Below, one piece after another: positions 26,801 through 38,800 of a stretch of DNA of 64,000 bases (the stretch's first letter is position 1; each line of letters starts with the position of its first letter). The position numbers were made by a program, and so were the translations under genes. Below the pieces are notes generated by a model. The model ran no database searches and was not told the DNA's origin. It saw only the letters and a program-made list of their open reading frames with translations. Origin of the DNA: Owenia fusiformis (Eukaryota; Annelida; Polychaeta; Sabellida; Oweniidae); NCBI GenBank assembly GCA_903813345.2, contig CAIIXF020000007.1:35680538-35744537 (forward strand), in the 5' to 3' direction.

Positions 26801-29800
26801 TTGTTACTGGACCCGTTGTTGTACCAGGTCCTGTTGTTGTACCTGGTGCAGATGTTGTGCCTGGTCCAGTTGTTGTGCCTGGTCCAGTTGTTGTTACTGG
26901 TCCAGTTGTTGTGCCTGGTCCAGTTGTTGTGCCTGGTCCAGTTGTTGTGCCTTGTCCAGTTGTTATAGCTTGTCCTGTTGTTGTTGCTGGCCCAGTTGTT
27001 GTACCTGGTCCTGTTGTTGTGCCTGGTCCAGTTGTTGTTACTGGTCCCCTTGTTGTAACTGGTCCAGTTGTTGTTCCTGGTCCAGTTGTTGTTCCTGGTC
27101 CAGTTGTTGTGCCTGGTGCTGTTGTTGTGCCTGGTCCAGTTGTTGTTTTTGGTCCAGTTGTTGTTTGTAGTCCGCTTGTAGTACCTGGTCCAGTTGTTGT
27201 ACCTGGTCCAGTTGTTGTTACTGGTCCTGTTGTTGTACCTGGCCCAGTTGTTGAAACTGGTCCAGTTGTTGTTACTGGTCCAGTTGTTGTGCCTGGTCCA
27301 GTTGTTGTTTCAGGTCCAGTTGTTGTACCTGGTGCTGTTGTTGTGCCTGGTCCAGTTGTTGTTATTGGTCCAGTTGTTGTGCCTGGTGCAGTTGTTGTTA
27401 CTGGTGCAGTTGTTGTTCCTGGTGCAGTTGTTGTGCTTGGAGGAGTTGGCGGAGGTGGAGGAGTTATAAATGGAGTTGTACCCTGGGTGTGTTCTTTGCG
27501 CCCTGGAAAATTTCAAACGCTGTCAATATCTTTCATTTTGTGGCATAAGGTGTATAAAGCACATGTACAAGGGGTGAAAACAACTTATAATTGAAATATT
27601 GAATATGAAGTTCTGAAAAAATTAGATTAAGGGATATGGTTTTAAAATCTGGTATCAATCAGACAATAATTTTAAACATAGCACCCAAACTATATATTAG
27701 AAAAGGTATCAGTCACGACTTCTGCTAAATACCTTGTCATATGTACACGTACATGAAATATTTAGAAGTAAAGCAGCGACCACAATATTAATCGGAAAAC
27801 TTCCAAAATGGTCGCCGTAAAAATTTGCCGTCAAAATTTATTCAAGTAATTTAATAAAAAAATAAATAATCTCTAGCATGTGAATTTCAGAAAAATCCAA
27901 AGAGCAATTTCCTGAAATCGGAATGATAATGTTTATCTTAAAACTTCCAAGATGGTCTAAAAACAAGATGGCCGCCATAACGTAATCAGCACTAGAACTT
28001 TGTATCCTTTATCATGTCTATTGAATACGAACTTGAGAAAATCCAATGAATCGTTTTCCTAGTTTCTTGATAACAAAAAAACGATGGTGTGATCAAGTAA
28101 GAATAGGATGAACTTCTGTAAGAATTCTGGCCTTTCGTTTATTTAGAAATAAGCAACCATTTACACCAAGGTATACATCAGATCAACGTCACATTATGCA
28201 TTATTTATAGAACACCAAAATAATTCAAAAACTAATATTTCAAAACATTGAAAGAGTCCAAATGTTTTCAGCCAAGCTGGAAATTGTGCCTAAAAACATG
28301 TTATGATATGCATACTTGATGATTTAGGTTGGGAAACATAGGGAGATCGGAGAAATGAATTAAGATTGTGGTTTTCTAGGGATTCCTCAAGGATTAAATA
28401 AATTTTTCCAAAATCAAATAGAGTCTGCCTTTGGCTTGAATCATTTCAAAAATATTTAAAAACCAAAAATGGAAATGACAATGAGCGATTACAAAGTCAA
28501 TGGTTTGATTAATCAGTGCCAAACAAAAATATATTTGTGTAATTTGAGTTTTCAAAATGTAGAATAATTTCCTACCTTCTTCAAAACAAGCTTTGATGTA
28601 TAGTTCTTCAATTGTAACGACGTTTTCGTTGTCTTTCAAGATGAACTGGATAATTACATTTATTCCCGCGGTTCCATTTGGGAACTTTATCGTCGCATTA
28701 ACTTCATCAGGCTTAATTGTATGCTGAAAACAATCCAGTATTTAATAGAGGATGCCAGAAAAGATACGACTCAATTTATCTACATCCCTCTAAAGTATAA
28801 CTTTTTTTCTTTAACATTTAAGCATGAAAATTTATATTTATTTTACTTCCTTGTGCAATATTGCTTCAGGTGCTTTTTTATTACACAGTATCCAAGGTGT
28901 CATGAAGTTTGAACAAGCACTTGTTGCTAATTTTACATATAATATATCCTAGAGATTGACATCCTCCGAACACAGGCCTACAGAACTCGTACCTCGTACT
29001 TAAGGAAGGAACTTTGTGGATGATGTCTGGAACCCTGCGTTCGGAGGATGAGAGATTGAGTATACGAAAACATTGAATTCCATAAAAAGTACATACGTAC
29101 AGCTTTAAAAGACAGCTGTCTACAGTGTATGATATTATTTTATGGTCTTACCACATATATTTCGTCATCGCCATCCTCCTGAGGTATGGTGATCTTTACA
29201 GACTCAACATTTTCTGGTTCCTTAATTGTTAACTCGGCAATTAGTACAGGTTCAACTACATCAAACGGTATAGTAATAGTAAAGTTTCCTCCTTTATTCT
29301 TGAGTTTTGCAGTGAAGCTTTCACTTTCGTTTCTCAAATTTTCTACTGCTGGCGGATTTTCATCAGCAAAATTGTCAGTGGTATCTAGTTCGATGCTTGT
29401 AATAAAATTACTCTGCATACCCTCCGTCAGATCGCAGGTGATAACTGTGGATAAAATATTTTAAATAATTATTTAAATATAAGACCTATACATTTATCTG
29501 AAATTCTAATATAAATTACAAAAACACATTTTCATATTTAATTGTTGTGGTTTTATTTTTAGTCGTAATCTTATCTTATATTTCTCTGGCCATTGTATCA
29601 TGACCAAAACTAATTTTGGTTACTGTAATTATAGGTATATGTACCTGAACTATGGCTAAAATATATAATGCATTTACACGACGAAGATCGACAAATGAAG
29701 GACATAATACAGACCTTGGTATTAAATTCTTAGGACGCCCAATAAAGATCCTAGTAGCATATTATAGCGCAACAATATTTTACCTTATATTAACATACCT

Positions 29801-32800
29801 ACACATGCCCAATATTGTTTTTTATCATAGCCGGTCAATATTCTTCAGGCTTTTTGGTTTAATTATTCGTGTCATTGGCAGGGGTCGAAAATATTAGTAA
29901 AAACTATATCCCCTTTTTACAATTTGGAGAATTGGAATACAGGAATATGGGAAATAAATTTTGAGTTTATGTTTTCTGTTCATGAACTTTAAATGTTACG
30001 TTATTTTTGGAAAAGTCAAACAAATTAAGTAATCAGCACATCAGCATTTTGAATCATTTCTTCAAATTTGGTGATGTAAATGGTGTCAATGAATCGTTTT
30101 ATATGAGAATGACTATTGCTGAAATTATGGTAGTTTTTGAAAAGTAGATCTTCATAATACGTTTTGAGATATGGACTGTCAACGTCAGGGGCCATCCCTA
30201 TCAATAAAGGAAGAGGTATAGCTCTTCCTTGACTCACTTCGGCTAAAATTGTTTGAAACCTGGTCGAATTCATTAAATTTTGGGAAAATGGTTTTGATTT
30301 TCACCTAAAATATGATGAAAACCAGCAGAAATGACTAAGAAGATATTACAACAGAAAACGTGATGACGTTTAGCAGTAACGTCAAAAGAGAAATGTAAGG
30401 CGTTTGGTTGCATATGTCTCTTATAGACTAATAAACATGCCTTTTGGATATATAAGCGTTCAAATACCTAGAGCTATATCATTCATATAGATATGTATTT
30501 TACATAATTTTCACTGTTTTATAAAACATTGGCAATTATTTCTTGTTTTACTCCTGTCCGTGATAGGGGTGAATTCTTTAAATTCAACCTTCAAATAGTA
30601 AAAACCTTAAATGTTTGAAATTATGAATTTTTTCATATATTTTTTAATATAAATCTCTCCTTGACCAGTATTTTACCGTTTAAACAAAACGTAACAAACA
30701 CATTTATGTAAAAATAATTTTGAAATTATAATTATATAGTGATCCAATCTATTGTAAATGTGCTTAGATTAACGGCTTGGGTCTTATAACATGAGCAACT
30801 ATTCCAACAGAAGTTTAGTTTTTTACCCCTCGTGATGAGACATATTTCGACCCTAAAGCAAGAATATGACATATGAAGCTCCTTAAATATCGGTTAAAAT
30901 TTTGCTGCGCTATTTTGTGTTGCAAGGTCATACCAAGGCTGATACCTATGCCTAACATAATATGTAACTTGTAAGAATAGTGTGCACAATAATAGAACAT
31001 TAGACAGTTGATTTACCTGTTGCAGTTGTTGATTGTGGTCCTGTTGTTGTACCTAGTCCAGTTGTTGTGATTGATCCAGTTGTTGTTTCTGGTCCAGTTG
31101 TAGTACCTGGACCAGTTGTTGTTTGTGGCCCAGTTGTTGTAACTGGTCCTGTTGTAGTTACTGGTCCAGTTGTTGTTCCTGGTGCAGTTGTTGTTACTGG
31201 TCCTGTTGTTGTACCAGGTCCTGTTGTTGTACCTGGTGCAGTTGTTGTACCTGGTGCAGTTGTTGTAACTGGTGCAGTTGTTGTGCCTGGTCCAGTTGTT
31301 GTACCTGGTGCAGTTGTTGTAACTGGTCCAGTTGTTGTCTCTGGTCCAATTGTTGTAACTGGTCCCGTTGTTGTGCCTGGTCCACTTGTTGTTTGTGGTC
31401 CACTTGTCGTAACTGGTCCAGTTGTTGTTTGTGGTCCAGTAGTTGTTACTGGTCCAGTTGTTGTACCTGGTGCAGTTGTTGAACCTGGTCCAGTTGTTGT
31501 TTCTGGTCCAGTTGTAGTACCTGGACCAGATGTTGTTTGTGGCCCAGTTGTTGTAACTGGTCCAGTTGTTGTTCCTGGTGCAGTTGTTGTTACTGGACCC
31601 GTTGTTGTACCAGGTCCTGTTGTTGTACCTGGTGCAGATGTTGTGCCTGGTCCAGATGTTGTACCTGATACCGTTGTTGTGGCTAGTCCAGTTGTCGTTT
31701 GTGGTCCAGTTGTAGTACCTGGTCCAGTTGTTGTGACTGGTCCAGTTGTTGTTTGTGGCCCAGTTGTTGTACCTGGTCTTGTTGTTGTTACTGGTCCAGT
31801 TGTTGTTCCTGGTGCAGTTGTCGTTTCTGGTGCAGTTGTTGTGCCTGGTCCAGTTGTTGTACCTGGTGCAGTTGTTGTAACTGGTCCACTTGTTGTCTCT
31901 GGTCCAGTTGTTGTAACTGGTCCCGTTGTTGTGCCTGGTCCTGATGTTGTACCGGGTGCAGTTGTTGATTCGGGTCCAGTTGTTGTTCCTGGTCCACTTG
32001 TTGTTTGTGGTCCACTTGTCGTAACTGGTCCAGTTGTTGTTTGTGGCCCAGTAGTTGTTACTGGTCCAGTAGTCGTTACTGGTCCAGTTGTTGTACTTGG
32101 TCCAGTAGTCGTTTCTTGTCCGCTTGTAGTAGGAGCTGTAAATGGAGTACAGATAGCATTATGATCCTTTGCGTTTGATGTTTATTCAATTTGTATTCTA
32201 TGATTATCTGTGTTCGTTTCTCCTTATTGATGTAACCATTTATAGGAATAAAATGACTTCGAACATATGAACATGATAATCTTAAAATACAATAAATAAT
32301 ATGTGTGTGGGGCAACACGTTGTAAAGAACGGAAGCTGCCTTCATTGTACGTGTAATAATATTACCCCTAAGAATTTTCCCGTCTCGTTTGAATTGTTTT
32401 CTCCAAAGACCTAATTAAAACCCGTTTCTTCAGTTGTTCAACAAATACGAGGGGGGCATTTATCCGACACTATTATACACGTTCACGTTTAAGTTAGTAG
32501 AGAGGTTAAGCTACACGTATAAATGCAAACCGTGAACCTGAACGCGTAAGTCCACGCTCAAGTACACGTTTAAGAAAATTTTCTGTTAAGCTACACGTCT
32601 GAAACCATGTCAGTGGACGTGGACCTATATTCATATGGTGCCTGTTTCGAGGGTCATGTTTCTATGGTGTAATGGATAGCACTTCGGACTCGTGTCCGTT
32701 AGGCCTAGGTTCGAATCTAGTCGCATCAAAACATTTTGTTTTTTATTTTTGCTTTATTTCATATTCAACCACAATTAAATGATCTAGTGCGCCCTCCATT

Positions 32801-35800
32801 ATAATCTCCCCATGAACAAAATAAATTCATCTGATTTTTCAAAAGAATATTCTGCTTTTATTGTTGATATGTACACTAGTATCTTGTTGACCTATATTCA
32901 GCACTGTATTGATGAATGGGCCACTTATTAGGGCCAATATTCAACCATAAAGTGTACAGGGGTAGAGATGCCACACCAGGAAGTCTTTGTGTGTCCGTCA
33001 AAATCCATTTGCATCCTACACATCCCTACATCTTATCCAAATACATTATTAATTAATGAAACATAACAGTATAATCTTTGGATTTACAAAGTTGTATGGG
33101 ATTTCATAAGTGTAAAAGTTGCTTTTGAAGCATTTTTCTTTAGCCATTTTGTAGGAAAAAATGTACAATCTTTTAATTTTAAGTATGACCTGAATCGATT
33201 CATCGATACTTTATATTTGCACATCTGATGTGATATACCATTTTTGTCATATTAATTGTGACATTATTTAATTTGCAATCAATTCAGGCCATTCAGTCAT
33301 TCAGATTCAGGCAAATCAAATGTAGTGATAAGGCAATCGTAGGCCCTGGTTGCCATTTCATTTCGTTTAGTATACATATTGTACCAAGCCCCGGGAATCA
33401 AATTAGCCCTGCCTATTTATATTGTACGGAATGAACAAACGATCACATTTGAAGTTGTCATTTAATCTCTAAAATGTATTCTTTATTTCCAATAAAGGAT
33501 TTGGGGTTTACCGATATAACAAGCAATAGTGTTTGTATCAAATATGGGCCCCTGGGCCATCCTAAAACATAGCTAAAATCAATCACGTAATGAGCGACGT
33601 GTAATCACTCATCTACACGTAAAAACCTGTAACTTTCACGCTTACCTGTAGAAAGTAGACTAATCTGACGTCATTTTCCTGCGCGCGCATAGAAGTACAC
33701 GTTCATGCTTTGTTGAATACGCGACTGTAAATTGCACGAATATGATAATCTCATGTAAAAACCTGTAAAATTCACGCTGGCCCACAGGAAATAAACAAAT
33801 CTGACGTCATTTATATGCGCGCGCATTGAAGTTCACGTTCAAGTTTTGTCAAATACGTGTAGCTTAACCTCTCTATTTAAAACGCGTAGCTCAACCTACA
33901 GAACCATGAAAGATTCTGGATAGTCCACTATATCCCTTAATAAATGTTCCCTACTAACATATTACCTTTCCAACTTATTCATATATTTCCTGCCAAGCAA
34001 CTTAAATTATAACAAATGTTTACAAAATGTAACGAGTAATTATTAGAGAGCTTTCAATAAAAAAGGCATATACACAATGATTGTGAACTTATAAATTGGA
34101 TCAACATGTCAACAGTCAATGAACACTTGCTGAAATCCTCATTTTCTCATAAGAACTCAAGTTGATCAAATCTCAACAAGTAGATCCCTGTTGGATAGTA
34201 TTGCTAGAATCCATTTCTAAAGTTAAAATAGGGGTTCTTAAACAGGACATTAGCTTAACTAAGGCATTTTTAAATGTTTTGGTTCGTACCACGTAACTGA
34301 CACGGAGGAAAATAGTGAAAATTGGGATTCCTCTCGTGAATATCCGGTCTTGCATCCTCTTACAAAACTGTGTTCCACACATTTAGCATTCACTGAAATC
34401 GTCCCTTTTGCTGATAACGACTTTGCTGAATCGCTTACAACATTAATGAAGCCCACGAAGAAAAGAGAGACTTACCTGTTGTTGGAGGTAAGGTGGTTGC
34501 CAGTGGCGATGTGGTGGGTGGTAAGGTGGTACTAGGTACTGTTGTTGCTGTAATAAAGAAATAAACTGTAGTGTCACATCTTGTTAGTTAGCGCGATGTA
34601 ATAATGATTGATTGAGGTAGAAAGTGGCAAATATGGCTGATGTCATATGCCTAGTCTTTAAACTTCTCAAAATCATAAAATCAGTCATATGACATTTTTC
34701 TATATTTTGCTTCGTAACCACCTTTTCAGTTCGTTTGTATGATAGTGCTTTTTGACCAAATCTGAGCTATTTTCTTGTTTATTTATTACATCCTCATTAG
34801 CTCTTCTCCTTTAGTTGTGCTCTTCTTTTCTAGGGTTCCTAACAACATCCATAATGAGTTGTGTTCTATTTTTCTATGGTTCCCAACAGCATCCATATTT
34901 AGTTGGGGTTTACTTTCCTAGGGTCCCAACAACATCCATGTATAGTTGTGCTCTACTTTTCTAGGGTACCCAACAACATCAATATTTAGTTGTGTTCTAC
35001 TTTTCCATGGTTCCCAACAACATCCATATTCAGTGTTCTACCTTTCTATGGTTCCCAACAATGCCCAATCTAATTGTTCTATACTTTTCTAGGGTTCCCA
35101 ATTACTTCCATATTTAGTTGTGTTCTATGTTTCTAGGGTTCCCAATAACAGCCATATCTAGTTGGGGTCTACTTTTCTAGGGTTCCCAACAACATCCATA
35201 TTTAGTTGTGTTCTACTTTTCTAGGGTTCCCAACAACATCCATTTAGTTGGACCCTACCTCTCTAGGATTTCCTTCAACATCATTTTAATGTGTGCTCTA
35301 TTACTATAGGGGTTGAGGTTTCAGTCCACCTACCACACATATATTCATCCACGCCGGTATCACAGTTTCTCTGTCCGTCACATATGTACTCCTCCAACAT
35401 GCATGATGGTCCATTGTCGTTTGTGTAACAGCCGTTTATAACCTTGCCATTTCCCTTACATTTCGCTAAAATATGGTATCACATTTAAATAGGAACCCAT
35501 TATGTAAAACCCTAGAATAGTAAATCATAGCACCGCTAATTTACTTATCATATCTTCATCTATAACTGCGTTGATCTTTTAATTCTGTCAAGATGGTTTT
35601 ATACGGTGTTTGTTTGAGCTTATTGAAGAATTTCCAAGCCGCATATTCGTGCATCATAAATGGTCAAAGGGGATGTATGAAATTAGCCTTTGCATTGTCG
35701 TTAATTTCCATTTGTTCGACTACTTTACGACAGCTTTACTTACTGCAGTTCTTCTCGTCTTCAGCATTAAAGCAAGAAGTAATTCCGTCACAGATGTCAT

Positions 35801-38800
35801 CGTCATTTAAGCATGTCATAAAACCTTTCAGATTTGTACATGTCATGTCACACTTTTCCGTCGTGGTACTCAATGTCGTAGTGCTGAAACCAGGTGTTGT
35901 AGTGCTGATTCCTGGTGTCGTAGTGCTGAAACCTGGTGTCGTAGTGCTAGCTGATATACAAATATCATATTGTAATTTTGATATTGATATGTATTCTCTT
36001 CGTGATTTCATCTTTGAATTATCTTGGCAATATAACTTTTAAGGTTGGTGAAAATCGTTATGAAACTTTAATTATCATGGTATATAATGTCCAAAAATGA
36101 CAAAATGTCGTTCAGTTCCCATACTCTCCTATACCAGAACAATTGAGATTGAAATGGTTTCGGGCCCTCGCATTTAGCTGTATGAGGAAATAATGATTGC
36201 ATAAATATTTTAATTTGAAATTTAACATAAACTTTATCTTTTAAACTCTTTTAGGGCTTTTAGATGTATTTCCACCTGAATCTTTTACCTAGTGTTGTTG
36301 AAGACACTGTTGTTGATGGAGTAGTTGTGGCCTCGGGCGTCGTTGTAAGCACTAAAAAGTAGAAGATCTAGTTAAACATCTATAGCCGAAACAAGCCTTT
36401 CATACAATTTCTATTGTTTTTCTAAGTATAAAGAACCCCAAAGTTTACAGTTTTTGTTGGTTCAATAAAAGTCACTAAGTCTTAAAGCTTGCAGAAGTTA
36501 CATGGCATATACATTTTTGGAAAATTTGCAATACATTTCTGTGTATTTTGTGGTTTGAGTAAAACGACTTAATGGCCTTTATGCTATAATTATACTCGCA
36601 CGTGTATTCTGTCCATTTCTTTTGGAATGGACTATGCACTACATTTATTATGTATTAAGAATTGACCTACTTGAATATTATTTACATATTAATTGACAAT
36701 CCTGTATCAGTAGACCTGAAAACAATTGTCTAAAGATATAGACGTTTCGGAGATATACAGACCTGGCTCAAAGCAACCAAATATTTCTAATTGAGAGAGT
36801 GTTGCATAATATCCATCGACCTCAATCGCTACACGGATCCCCTCTGCAAATACGTCGTCCCCAAATGTAACAGTTATGTCGGATAGGATTCCCTGGAAAA
36901 TAATAGTTGTGCCATCCAGTATGTAAAACCCAGCTATATGGTTAAATAACGCAACATATACTACAATAGCGTATAGAAAAGCTCTGCAAGTGACTTCGTA
37001 CAACAAACAATATTTCATAAAATGGAAACGACATCATATATGAGCATTCACGTGTAGAATGTTTTTAGAAATCAACTTCAACACTATTTGTAATATTTTT
37101 ATTTACGCACCTTCTCTGTGCTACCCTGGAATGGTATATATTCTCCTCCCAACAAATAATATATCTGTGCAGATTTAATTTTGTTGGTACGCTCCAATAC
37201 AACACTTCCCAGTTGCACAGGCATTTGACTTTCGGATTCATTAAAAACAATCGTTATGTTGAAGCCAGGAGTACTGCCGTTAATGAGATAAACACCTAGT
37301 TCTACTCCTGGTCTAAGGCCATCTACTTGTGATTGGCTTATAGTTTGAATGAAGTCTCCATCAAACTGGATGTTTTCATCTGGGATAATTAAGCTATTCT
37401 CCATTCCATTAATCTCATCACATATTGGAGATGGGGTAGAAGGTGGAGGTGTCTGTTTAGTTGAGGGAGTGGACATTGTTGGCTCATTAGAAGCTGCGGT
37501 TGATGGTGTAGTGTACGTTGTGGATGTTGATACTGAAAATTGAGCAAAGATTGTATATCATTTATGTAATTAATAATAAATATAACCATCAAATAACAAT
37601 TGGCTCCACTGTGTAAAATATAATAATACATTTTGATATGAATCATCACCTGATCTGAATCAAAGTGAAAATAAAATCATTTAACATAATTTAATTTTTA
37701 CCCCTTATAAGCATGATTCAAGCCTGGAGTTTCTAGGGGTTGTAGAAAAATAAAAAATAAAATGTTATCCTTCTGTGATTTTAGCTCATTGAATACCTTG
37801 TAAGCAATATAGACTCATTATACACCAGTCACAAGATGGCCATTGAGGATAGCATTTATGAGTATTACAGCAAGATATAAATACTGTCCAGATAATATCA
37901 AGTAAAGAGAATTATTATATAATTCACCTGGGATGAAACATGCAAAGACATCCAAATCTTGGATCTCAACAGCCTCGTCAGATGATATCGGATCTAATGT
38001 TATTGTGACTTGTTTTCCGGTTGTTCTTGGACTTATAATGACTACGATATCAGTTGTGCCATCAGGGTTATCCTGGAACTATTGACAAAAAGATTATATT
38101 ATATAATAATCGTAACATATGGTTCATTTTCACCCCAGTTATGTTGGGATGCCTCACATTATCAGACATCGTAATCGTTTACGAAAAATGAATCATTATA
38201 AAATGTGAAACTGTATTGTGCAAATACGAAATTTCACTCACGATAAAATTATTTTCATCTGGTGAAATGTTTGTTTCCTGGTCAAAACTATCCTTTATCA
38301 CAACCTCTGCATTATCAACATTTGTAGTTCCATTGATAACTATTCTCCCAATCTCTACATCAGTGTCACTTGTGAAAGGAATAGTGATTGTCACAAGACC
38401 ACTACCGTCTGGGAGACCGACGAAAGGTGATTCACTATCAGGACTGAGATTCGATGGGTTTCTGTCTAAGACCCCTTCTAATGTTATGTCGTCAACAAGT
38501 ATGTACAGAGCATCGGTCATCCCGCTTTCAAGAGTACAGTATTCTGAAAATTATTTTATTTTATTGGTGTAAGAGTGAGTCTAATTATGTTTTGAATCAA
38601 TGAGTATACACTACTTTACACTTAACTTTCGTTTTGCTTTTAATGGAAAATGTTTAAAGAAAAACGGTGCAGTATGAGATTCACAATCCTTGATTTTCAA
38701 ACATCTGGTCGATCCGAATTTCAAATTAACTGTTTTTCATTGTGTATTGTTATCAACATGTATTGTAATGACTTCAGTATGAATGAAATGTCCCTTGGTG

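Larger units (their letters stand above)
20362..31750. repeat. 5.1-kb recent tandem segmental duplication
   Basis: Corresponding exon borders lie 5,113-5,128 bp apart (22389/27502, 23610/28723, 24330/29444, 25889/31017). Introns, exons and the 91-bp element all match with few differences. The block covers part of a mucin exon, module and the next mucin exon. Small indels distinguish the copies, for example near 24635 versus 29750. Confidence 0.88.

Noticed and set aside
1-32135. CRISPR array or bacterial repeat
   Set aside because: The repeats are contiguous 18-bp coding units with no spacers, in an intron-rich eukaryotic gene.
32659-32728. Functional tRNA gene
   Set aside because: A and B boxes are good, but the anticodon loop is one base short and the acceptor and T stems do not pair; it also lies inside a transposable element.
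36707-37018. Separate small protein [16 protein letters not shown]... ending in the discoidin end of module 12
   Set aside because: The N-terminal part is intron read-through; the CAG acceptor at 36893-36895 and conserved phase define the exon.
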